A stretch of DNA of 14,629 nucleotides from positions 1 through 14,629 of the forward strand of contig DGEE01000094.1 of assembly GCA_002385815.1 (NCBI GenBank), written 5' to 3'. Positions 1 to 6,947 of this stretch are shown piece after piece; positions within the stretch are counted from its first letter, which is position 1, and each line of letters begins with the position of its first letter. Made by a program: the position numbers and the translations under genes. Below the pieces are notes generated by a model. The model saw only the letters and a list, made by a program, of their open reading frames with translations. It was not told the origin of the DNA and made no database searches. The DNA comes from Hungateiclostridiaceae bacterium UBA3934 (GTDB lineage: Bacteria; Bacillota; Clostridia; Acetivibrionales; DTU013).

Positions 1-101
1 CACTGTTCATTTTTCAAGGTCCATACATTATTAAACTGTCTGTTTTGATGTGCGGCTTTCCTGTCAGTTGTAAGGCTTGTCGTCATGCCGCTTGCAGACA
101 G
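1..101 (-). other. Putative rRNA operon leader (partial, runs off the left edge)
   Basis: Read on the minus strand, the left edge carries CCTTGAAAAATGAACAGTG. This closely resembles the CTTTGAAAACTAAACAA-type element found in Firmicute rRNA leaders and spacers just ahead of 16S or 23S rRNA. The leader also has an irregular long-range stem: 95-101 pairs with 36-42 (CAGACAG/CTGTCTG) and 87-91 with 52-56 (GCCGC/GCGGC). A promoter lies immediately upstream. No mature rRNA sequence is inside the window, so the operon itself is inferred. An rRNA operon directly after gyrA is also the arrangement in Bacillus subtilis. Confidence 0.55.
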
Positions 102-108
102 CTTCTAT

Positions 109-137
109 ACTATAGCACCGTATCGGCCGATCATCAA
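109..137 (-). promoter_or_regulatory. Putative rRNA-type promoter
   Basis: On the minus strand TTGATG (132-137) and TATAGT (109-114) are separated by exactly 17 bases, a near-consensus housekeeping sigma factor promoter. Transcription would begin near 102, at the first base of the leader stem. The promoter lies beyond the gyrA terminator and fires away from gyrA, so it most likely drives the inferred rRNA operon. Confidence 0.55.
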
Positions 138-239
138 CCTGTATTGACCGGCGTTAGGCTCATTAAGCGTGAATTATTTCGATATCTCTTTTTAATTCTC
201 CTTAAAGCCATTGCATAATCTGCTTTGCTCAGGATTGAT

Positions 240-279
240 TTCAAAAAGAAATCGCGGCGGAATACGCCGCGTTCTTTTT
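240..279 (-). terminator. gyrA rho-independent terminator
   Basis: A perfect 7-bp GC-only stem (253-259 with 265-271, CGCGGCG/CGCCGCG) has a 5-base loop. On the minus strand it is followed by a T-rich run (the complement of 243-251). It starts about 20 bases after the gyrA stop codon. The other strand also has a T run (GTTCTTTTTC), so the hairpin could stop transcription in both directions. Confidence 0.78.
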
Positions 280-291
280 CTATCCTTCTGC

Positions 292-2811
292 CTATTCTTC
301 TTCTGTTTCCTCTGCCTGCTCATCTTCAGACGTGCAGGCGTATTCTTCGTCATCGCCGTTTTCGGCTTCAAGCCTGGCAATGCTCACGACTGTGTTTCCT
401 TCGGATGTCCTCATAAGTGTCACGCCCTGTGTTGCACGGCCGAGTATGCTTATGTCGGCTACTTTCATCCTTATTATAGTGCCGTCGTAACTGATCAGCA
501 TTATCTCGTCTGTTTCATATACCAGTTTGGCGCCGGCTATCCTGCCTGTTTTTTCTGTCACTCTGTAGGTAAGGATGCCTTTGCCGCCTCTAATCTGCGT
601 TTTGTACTCATCAAGCTCGGTCCTCTTGCCGAAGCCGTTTTCTGTGACCACCAGCAGAGTCGAATCCTCCCTCGATGTCGCCATGCCTACCACATAGTCG
701 CCTTCCTCCAGCGTGATGCCTTTGACTCCCTGCGCCACTCTGCCCAATGGCCGGACATCGCTCTCCTGGAACCGGATCGACATGCCCTCCCTGGTGACGA
801 GGATAATGTCCTTTTCGCCGTCGGTGAGCCGCACGTCTATCAGCTCATCATTCTCTCTCAGCGATACTGCCAGCAGTCCTCCCCTCCTGATGTTGTCGTA
901 CTGCGAGAGGCTGGTTTTCTTCACGAGACCGTTCCTGGTGGCCATTATCAGATACAGGCCTTCCCTGTACTCGGCTATCGGAATGACTGCAGTGACTTTT
1001 TCATCGCCATCCAGTTCAAGCAGGTTGACAATTGCAGTTCCCTTGGCCTGCCGCCCGGCTTCAGGTATCTGATAGGCTTTCAGCCTGTATACCTTTCCTT
1101 TGTTTGTGAAGAAAAGGATGTAGTTGTGCGTGGAGGTTACGAAAAGCCTTTCCACAAAGTCCTCTTCCCTCGTGCTCAGCGCCGTCACGCCTTTGCCGCC
1201 CCGTTTCTGGCTCCTGTAGGTGTCACAGGGGAGTCTTTTGATATAGCCGAAATGGGTGAGGGTTATGACGATTTCCTCTTCCTTTATGAGGTCTTCGATG
1301 TCTATGTCATCTTCGCCGACAGCGATCTCGGTTCTTCTTTCATCACCATATTTTCTCCTGATCTCCATGAGCTCGTCCTCGATTATGCTCAGCAGAAGTG
1401 TTTCATCTGCCAGCACTCTTCTGTAATATTCTATCTTCTCCATTACTTCACGGTATTCCTGATCGAGCTTTTCCCTTTCGAGACCCGTCAGCCTGCCCAG
1501 TCTCATATCCACTATGGCCTGGGCCTGCCTTTCGCTGAATGCGAACCTTTCTATGAGCCCCTGCTTCGCCAGGGCTTCTGTCCTGGATCCTCTAATGATC
1601 CGGATGACTTCATCCAGATTGTCTATTGCCTTTTTGAGGCCTTCCAGTATGTGAGCCCGGGCCTCTGCTTTTTCGAGGTCGAAACGGGTGCGCCTTGTGA
1701 TGACTTCCTTCTGATGGTTCAGATATAGCTCCAGGGCTGTCTTCAGATTGATGACTCTTGGCAGGAACTTGCCTTCCGGAGTAGGAACGATGGCGAGCAT
1801 GTTGACACTGAAGGTATCCTGCATCTGTGTGAATTTATAAAGCTGGTTGAGGACCACATTTGCATTTGCATCTCTTTTCAGAGAGATGACTATCCTTACA
1901 GCTTCTTCCCTGTCAGATTCGTCGTTTATGTCGGATATGCCTTCGATCCTTTTATCCTTGACCAGGTCCGCTATCTTTTCTATGAGCCTTGCTTTGTTTA
2001 CCAGGTAAGGAAGGTCTTTTACGACGATCTGCTGTCTGTTGTTTCTGGCAGTCTCGATTTCAGCCTTCGCCCTTATGACAATCCTGCCCCTGCCCGTCCG
2101 GAAGTAGTCCCTTATGCCCTGCTTGCCTACGATGGTACCTGCAGTCGGGAAGTCGGGACCTTTGATTATTTTGTTCAATTCTTCTATCGTTATATCAGGG
2201 TTTTTTATCAAGGCTACTATCCCGTCTATGACCTCGTTCAGGTTGTGGGGCGGGATATTGGTGGCCATGCCGACGGCGATGCCGGAGCTTCCGTTTACCA
2301 GCAGATTCGGAAATCTGGAGGGCAAAACCACCGGCTCCATTTCGTGCTCGTCAAAGTTGGCTTTGAAATCGACGGTATCCTTATTTATGTCTGCCAGCAT
2401 TTCAGAAGATATTTTGGAAAGCCTGGCTTCCGTATACCTCATTGCAGCCGGCGGGTCACCGTCTCTGGATCCGAAGTTCCCATGACCGTCCACGAGCGGG
2501 TATCTCAGCGAGAAATCCTGTGCCATACGCACAAGGCTGTCATATACGGCAGCGTCTCCGTGCGGATGGTATTTGCCAAGCACATCACCGACAGTCGTGG
2601 CGCATTTGCGGTAAGGCTTGTCAGCGGTAAATCCCTGGGTAAACATCGAATACAGGATCCTTCTGTGTACCGGTTTCAGACCGTCCCTTACATCAGGCAG
2701 AGCACGGTCGACTATTACACTTACCGCGTAATTTATGAAAGATTCCTTCATCTCCGCTTCTATATCCACCGGAATTAGTTTCTGTGTATTCAGATCTTCA
2801 GTTCCTGCCAT
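292..2811 (-). CDS. gyrA: DNA gyrase subunit A
   Basis: GyrA pairs with GyrB in the A2B2 type II topoisomerase that introduces negative supercoils using ATP. The 839-residue length is normal. The N-terminal breakage-reunion domain has the catalytic tyrosine at Y126 in AAMRYTEARL, and the preceding KYHPHGD segment is intact. The C-terminal wrapping domain begins near residue 510 and carries the GyrA box QKRGGKG at 535-541, which separates GyrA from ParC. The protein ends in an acidic tail (about residues 814-839). The residue matching E. coli Ser83 is Ala87, while Asp91 matches Asp87. The ATG follows an AAAGAGG ribosome binding site. The gene has its own promoter and terminator. gyrB is not adjacent, which is unusual for a Firmicute origin; gyrB is expected to the right, beyond recF, but this cannot be seen here. 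Confidence 0.98.
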   Translation of the reverse strand: MAGTEDLNTQKLIPVDIEAEMKESFINYAVSVIVDRALPDVRDGLKPVHRRILYSMFTQGFTADKPYRKCATTVGDVLGKYHPHGDAAVYDSLVRMAQDFSLRYPLVDGHGNFGSRDGDPPAAMRYTEARLSKISSEMLADINKDTVDFKANFDEHEMEPVVLPSRFPNLLVNGSSGIAVGMATNIPPHNLNEVIDGIVALIKNPDITIEELNKIIKGPDFPTAGTIVGKQGIRDYFRTGRGRIVIRAKAEIETARNNRQQIVVKDLPYLVNKARLIEKIADLVKDKRIEGISDINDESDREEAVRIVISLKRDANANVVLNQLYKFTQMQDTFSVNMLAIVPTPEGKFLPRVINLKTALELYLNHQKEVITRRTRFDLEKAEARAHILEGLKKAIDNLDEVIRIIRGSRTEALAKQGLIERFAFSERQAQAIVDMRLGRLTGLEREKLDQEYREVMEKIEYYRRVLADETLLLSIIEDELMEIRRKYGDERRTEIAVGEDDIDIEDLIKEEEIVITLTHFGYIKRLPCDTYRSQKRGGKGVTALSTREEDFVERLFVTSTHNYILFFTNKGKVYRLKAYQIPEAGRQAKGTAIVNLLELDGDEKVTAVIPIAEYREGLYLIMATRNGLVKKTSLSQYDNIRRGGLLAVSLRENDELIDVRLTDGEKDIILVTREGMSIRFQESDVRPLGRVAQGVKGITLEEGDYVVGMATSREDSTLLVVTENGFGKRTELDEYKTQIRGGKGILTYRVTEKTGRIAGAKLVYETDEIMLISYDGTIIRMKVADISILGRATQGVTLMRTSEGNTVVSIARLEAENGDDEEYACTSEDEQAEETEEE

Positions 2812-2878
2812 TAAACAATACCTCTTTCCGTATGTCCTTGATTAAAGCATTGCCAAAATTTCTTAAGATACTTTCTAT

Positions 2879-2907
2879 ATTTTAATAAACTTTTAAAACT
2901 ATGTCCA
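2879..2907 (-). promoter_or_regulatory. Putative gyrA promoter
   Basis: On the minus strand TGGACA (2902-2907) and TAAAAT (2879-2884) are separated by 17 bases. The start would fall near 2872, giving a leader of about 60 bases to the gyrA ATG. Because the noc transcript appears to end at 3005-3033, gyrA needs its own promoter, and this is the best match in the gap. Confidence 0.6.
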
Positions 2908-3004
2908 CTTTTTTGACCTTGATTTGCGCGCAATACCAGAGGCAGCGCCGTTTTACCGGATCTGAACTGACGGGGCAGGCGGGAGTTTTTCCACTAAGTG
3001 CGCA

Positions 3005-3033
3005 GAAAGAAAAAGGGCTGCATTAAAGCAGCC
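3005..3033 (-). terminator. noc rho-independent terminator
   Basis: Read on the minus strand, a GGCTGC/GCAGCC stem (3028-3033 with 3016-3021) with a 6-base loop is followed by CTTTTTCTTT. It lies about 92 bases after the noc stop codon and separates noc from gyrA. Confidence 0.8.
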
Positions 3034-3125
3034 AAACAAAACAGGGGTCATAACGTTTTGAAACACGCAGCGTCTTAATATGGGCCATACGTGGAATCAG
3101 CGATATTTAACTGAACGAACTCTGA

Positions 3126-3962
3126 TCATGCTTTCGGTACTCTGACGATGAACTCTATGTATTCACCTCTGTCGAACTGGGCGGCCTTTGCATTGACACC
3201 GGATTTCCGCATGAGCTCGATGGCCTGGCGTATGGTGTTTACGAATATGCGGATGTCCTTGATGGTCTTTGACAGCTTCTTTTCAGCCGGCTTGTCCCTG
3301 CCCTTTCCGAGATACTTGTCGATGACCCGCTCTATCAGCTCTTCTGTCTTCTTGACATTGAGCCCCTTTTCGCAGACGATCTTGAGGACCTTGAGCTGGA
3401 GCTGTTCGTCATGCAGCTTCAGCAGCGCTCTGGCATGCCTTTCGGTAAGATTGTTGTCTGAGAGTATTTTTTTCACCAGGGGCGGCAGGCGAAGAAGCCT
3501 TATCTTGTTTGCCACAGTGGACTGGCTTTTTCCTATCTTCTGAGCCAGCTCCTCCTGGGTAAGGCCGTGCTCATTGATGAGGTTGCTGTAGCCCTCAGCC
3601 TCTTCAAGGTAGTTCAGATCCTCGCGCTGCAAGTTTTCTATAAGGGCCAGCACGGCCGAATCATTGTCGTTTATGTTTATGACGATGGCCGGGATCTCTT
3701 TCAGTCCTGCCATGACAGCCGCCCTGAGTCTTCTCTCTCCGGCAACCAGTTCGTATTTGCTGTTTGAGATCTTCCTCACATTGATTGGCTGTATGACACC
3801 ATATTGCTGTATTGATTCGCACAGTTCTTCAAGAGCTCCTTTGCTGAACTGTTTTCGGGGCTGATACGGATTGGGTCTGATAGAATCGATATCGATATAG
3901 CAGATATTCTTTAAGTCATTTTCCTTTTGCTTTTTAGGAAATTGAAGCTTATTCTCCAGCAT
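3126..3962 (-). CDS. noc: Nucleoid occlusion protein Noc (ParB/Spo0J paralogue)
   Basis: Noc is a CTP-dependent DNA clamp that spreads from specific sites and blocks division-ring assembly over the nucleoid. With the ATG at 3962 the protein has 278 residues, close to the 283 of B. subtilis Noc. The ParB-type CTP-binding motifs are GERRLR (75-80) and ENLQRED (109-115). A helix-turn-helix covers about 134-160, and the C-terminal dimerisation region ends in EYIEFIVRVPK, a Noc-like ending. Specificity positions are Q147, K153, R158 and R175, which fit Noc (Q, K, K, R) rather than ParB, with one conservative K-to-R change. I chose ATG 3962 because AAAAGGATGG lies at good distance; an upstream in-frame GTG at 4022 has no ribosome binding site. 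Position next to rsmG is the usual place for noc. The N-terminus lacks an obvious amphipathic membrane-targeting helix. Confidence 0.9.
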   Translation of the reverse strand: MLENKLQFPKKQKENDLKNICYIDIDSIRPNPYQPRKQFSKGALEELCESIQQYGVIQPINVRKISNSKYELVAGERRLRAAVMAGLKEIPAIVININDNDSAVLALIENLQREDLNYLEEAEGYSNLINEHGLTQEELAQKIGKSQSTVANKIRLLRLPPLVKKILSDNNLTERHARALLKLHDEQLQLKVLKIVCEKGLNVKKTEELIERVIDKYLGKGRDKPAEKKLSKTIKDIRIFVNTIRQAIELMRKSGVNAKAAQFDRGEYIEFIVRVPKA

Positions 3963-4145
3963 ACAGCACCATCCTTTTCTATCGCACGTCGTACCATATG
4001 CCAAGCGGCAGTACAACTTCACGCATATTTTACATTTATTGCCTGTTTGCTACGTGAAATAATATTCGCCGCCCCTTTTTCAATTTCCTTTTTTTTAAAT
4101 CAAGAATCGTTCGTCTCTTTTTCTGATTTTTTAACAGTACACTAC

Positions 4146-4862
4146 CTATACCAACGGCTCTTTTGACGGTTTTCCCGCTTTTCTCGGGTACTTTGTCGGC
4201 GTTTGTCGCACTTTTCTTACTATGACCACACTTCTTTTTATATCGCTTCCGGGCAGAAGGAAATTATCGATTTGCCGGATCTCTCCGCCAAGGATGGCGA
4301 GGGCCTTCGCTGACGCGGCAACTTCTTCTTCACTGCTGCCCTTCATTGCTATGAAGGTGCCACCTGTTTTTATGAGTGGGAGGCAGTATTCCAGAAGCAC
4401 GGGCAATGAAGCAACAGCCCTGGCCACTGCCACATCATACGCTTCTCTGTGTTCCGGTGACTTTCCGGCATCCTCAGCTCTGCTGTGGACTGCGGTGATG
4501 GCATCGAGCTCCAGTTCACTGATAACTGTTTCGAGAAATCTGATTCTTTTTTCAAGGGAGTCCAACAGGACAGTCTCCAGCTGCGGGAGCACGATCTTGA
4601 GCGGTATGCCGGGAAAGCCCGCGCCGGTCCCCACATCTATGAGCTTCTTTTTTCCTCTGATATATGGCAGTATGCTCAGAGAGTCCGTAAAATGCTTGAG
4701 GATTATTTCTCTGTCGTCTCTGATAGCCGTCAGGTTCATTTTCTCGTTCCATTCCAGCAGGATCCTTTTATAATCGAAAAAACGCCTGACCATGCAGTCA
4801 TCCAGGTCTGCTCCAAATTCTGCAGCTCCGGTTTTCAGATAGTTTTCCAGCATATGATCCAT
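4146..4862 (-). CDS. rsmG: 16S rRNA (guanine527-N7)-methyltransferase RsmG
   Basis: RsmG (formerly GidB) uses S-adenosylmethionine to methylate N7 of G527 in the 530 loop of 16S rRNA; loss of this mark gives low-level streptomycin resistance in several bacteria. The 238-residue protein has the family's N-terminal NLTAI segment (43-47), the SAM-binding loop DVGTGAGFPG (76-85), a VARAVA segment in the Rossmann fold, and the typical C-terminal TPTKYPRKAGKPSKEPL. A GTG at 4871 is in frame, but GGCGGTGA just upstream of the ATG at 4862 is an excellent ribosome binding site and favours the later start. The gene follows mnmG by 59 bases and is probably in the same transcript. Confidence 0.96.
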   Translation of the reverse strand: MDHMLENYLKTGAAEFGADLDDCMVRRFFDYKRILLEWNEKMNLTAIRDDREIILKHFTDSLSILPYIRGKKKLIDVGTGAGFPGIPLKIVLPQLETVLLDSLEKRIRFLETVISELELDAITAVHSRAEDAGKSPEHREAYDVAVARAVASLPVLLEYCLPLIKTGGTFIAMKGSSEEEVAASAKALAILGGEIRQIDNFLLPGSDIKRSVVIVRKVRQTPTKYPRKAGKPSKEPLV

Positions 4863-4921
4863 GATGTTCACCGCCTGTATAATCCAAATTTGTATCTGAG
4901 GACTAGTGGAGGGATGCTCAG

Positions 4922-6844
4922 TCAGCTTTCATCGTGCCTGCTTTCATGGCCATGTCTCGTGCTCAGGTATATAAGAAGCACGGAGATGTCCGCCGGAGAT
5001 ACTCCCGAGATGCGTGATGCCTGGCCCACTGACTCAGGCCTCATCTCAGACAGCTTCTGCCTTGCTTCCAGCCTGAGACCGTGGATCTCTTCGTAGTTGA
5101 TATCCACAGGTATCTTTTTTCTCTCCATTTTCTTGTATTGCTCCACCTGCACCATTTGCCTCTTTATGTAGCCTGCATATTTGACGGATATCTCCACCTG
5201 CTCAGCCACGGGATCGTATTTCCTGCTGCCGGATCTCAGGCTCTCCGGCCTCTGATGATCTATGGCTTCCAGGGCCCTGTATGTTATCTCGGGGCGCCTG
5301 AGAAGCTCTGCCAGGCTTGTTCCGGATTTGATCCTGGTGCTGCCTGCTGATTCGAGAAAATCATTGACTTCATCAACAGGCGGCAGCCATGTGCTTTCCA
5401 GCCTTTTTATTTCCTCTTCTATCTTTTGCTTTTTGTCAATAAATCTCCTGTATCTCTCTTCTGATATAAGACCTATTTTGTAACCCTTCTCCGTAAGCCG
5501 CATATCCGCATTGTCCTGCCTGAGCAGCAGCCTGTATTCAGACCTTGAGGTCATGATCCTGTATGGCTCAGAGGTGCCCTTGGTCACCAGGTCGTCTATC
5601 AGCACGCCTATGTATGCCTCAGATCTGTCCAGTATGAGCGGCGGCTCCTGTCTGATCATCTTTACTGCATTTATGCCGGCTATGAGTCCCTGCGCTGCTG
5701 CCTCTTCATATCCGGAGCTTCCGTTGATCTGACCTGCGGAAAACAATCCCCTTATATCCTTGAATTCGAGACTCAGCTTCAACTGAGTGGGATCGATACA
5801 GTCATATTCTATGGCATATGCGCTTCTCATTATATGTGCATTTTCAAGGCCAGGCAGCGTCTTTATCATTTCTTCCTGTACATCTTCAGGAAGGCTGCTG
5901 GACATGCCCTGCAGATACATCTCATGGGTGTCGAGCCCCATGGGCTCCACAAACACCTGGTGCCTTTGCTTGTCTGCGAACCGTACCACTTTGTCCTCGA
6001 TGGAAGGGCAATACCTGGGGCCGATGCCTTCTATCATGCCCCCGTACAGTGGCGAGCGGTGGAGATTTTCCCTTATCAGCTCATGGGTCCTGCTGTTGGT
6101 ATAAGTCAACCAGCATAGGACCTGCTCCCTTTCGATGGCTTCATTTTCGAATGAAAACGGTACTATCACATCATCGCCCGGCTGCTCCTCCATTTTTGAA
6201 AAGTCTATGCTTCTCCTGTTTATCCTTGCCGGAGTCCCGGTTTTGAACCTCATCAGCCTGATGCCCTTTTCCCTGAGGCTGTCTGACAGCCTGTCCGCAG
6301 GATATAGTCCGTCGGGACCGCCGCTGTAGCTTATGTCGCCTATATGTATCTTTCCCTTCAGATATGTGCCTGTGGTCAGTATGACCGCCCTGCATCGATA
6401 TACCGCGCCGGTATGGGTCTTTACACCGGTAACGGTTCTACCGTCCTCAGTGGTCAGGAGCTCCGTGACTTCGGCCTGCTTTATGTAAAGGTTGTCCTGG
6501 CTCTCCAGAGTTTTTTTCATCACTGACTGGTACATCCTCCTGTCCACCTGCGCCCTCAATGAATATACCGCCGGTCCTTTTGTCCTGTTGAGGATCTTTG
6601 ATTGTATCAGGGTTTGGTCGGCGCATTTTGCCATTTCTCCGCCCAGGGCGTCTATTTCGCGCACCAGGTGACCTTTGCCCGTTCCGCCTATGTTGGGATT
6701 GCATGGCATGTTTGCCACTGCATCGAGATTGATCGAGAAAATGATGGTTTTCATGCCAAGTCTGGCACAGGCCAGTGCTGCTTCACATCCGGCATGTCCC
6801 GCACCTACGACTGCTATATCGAATTTTCCGGCTATGTATTCCAT
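4922..6844 (-). CDS. mnmG: tRNA uridine-5-carboxymethylaminomethyl modification enzyme MnmG
   Basis: MnmG (GidA) works with MnmE to install carboxymethylaminomethyl or aminomethyl groups on U34 of certain tRNAs, using FAD, methylene-tetrahydrofolate and NADH. The 640-residue length is normal. The N-terminal dinucleotide-binding motif is GAGHAG at 14-19. The family signature PCNPNIGGTGKGH spans 47-59 and contains conserved Cys48. The second conserved cysteine, Cys279, lies in GPRYCPSIEDK (275-285). The C-terminal helical region that contacts MnmE and tRNA is complete. GGAGGG precedes the ATG by 3-4 bases, slightly close. It follows mnmE by 103 bases with no convincing terminator, so the two are probably cotranscribed. 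Confidence 0.98.
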   Translation of the reverse strand: MEYIAGKFDIAVVGAGHAGCEAALACARLGMKTIIFSINLDAVANMPCNPNIGGTGKGHLVREIDALGGEMAKCADQTLIQSKILNRTKGPAVYSLRAQVDRRMYQSVMKKTLESQDNLYIKQAEVTELLTTEDGRTVTGVKTHTGAVYRCRAVILTTGTYLKGKIHIGDISYSGGPDGLYPADRLSDSLREKGIRLMRFKTGTPARINRRSIDFSKMEEQPGDDVIVPFSFENEAIEREQVLCWLTYTNSRTHELIRENLHRSPLYGGMIEGIGPRYCPSIEDKVVRFADKQRHQVFVEPMGLDTHEMYLQGMSSSLPEDVQEEMIKTLPGLENAHIMRSAYAIEYDCIDPTQLKLSLEFKDIRGLFSAGQINGSSGYEEAAAQGLIAGINAVKMIRQEPPLILDRSEAYIGVLIDDLVTKGTSEPYRIMTSRSEYRLLLRQDNADMRLTEKGYKIGLISEERYRRFIDKKQKIEEEIKRLESTWLPPVDEVNDFLESAGSTRIKSGTSLAELLRRPEITYRALEAIDHQRPESLRSGSRKYDPVAEQVEISVKYAGYIKRQMVQVEQYKKMERKKIPVDINYEEIHGLRLEARQKLSEMRPESVGQASRISGVSPADISVLLIYLSTRHGHESRHDES

Positions 6845-6947
6845 ATTCCCTCCGAAACCTGATATCTGTCATCGCTTCCCGTCCCCGGTGTCCTCCGGCA
6901 GATGCGGGAGGCTGCTTGCTTTCTTCGTTTCAGGATATCCGTATCTA

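Larger units (their letters stand above)
2812..3125. other. gyrA-noc intergenic region
   Basis: No gene is recognisable in this 314-base gap. It holds the gyrA ribosome binding site and promoter on the left, a 10-bp palindrome TTGCGCGCAA at 2924-2933 just upstream of the -35 element, and the noc terminator at 3005-3033. The remaining stretches, about 2940-3000 and 3040-3125, show nothing I can name. Confidence 0.6.

Noticed and set aside
211..1728. A 505-codon open frame on the plus strand opposite gyrA
   Set aside because: It is fully antisense to a conserved gyrA, its product resembles nothing I know, and it has no ribosome binding site. It is a shadow of gyrA codon use.
3963..4022. N-terminal extension of noc to a GTG at 4022
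   Set aside because: There is no ribosome binding site before the GTG, whereas ATG 3962 has a good one and gives the family's usual length.
4100..4135. Possible terminator after rsmG
   Set aside because: The AATCA/TGATT stem is short, AT-only in effect, with a mismatch and a weak T run, so I cannot support it.
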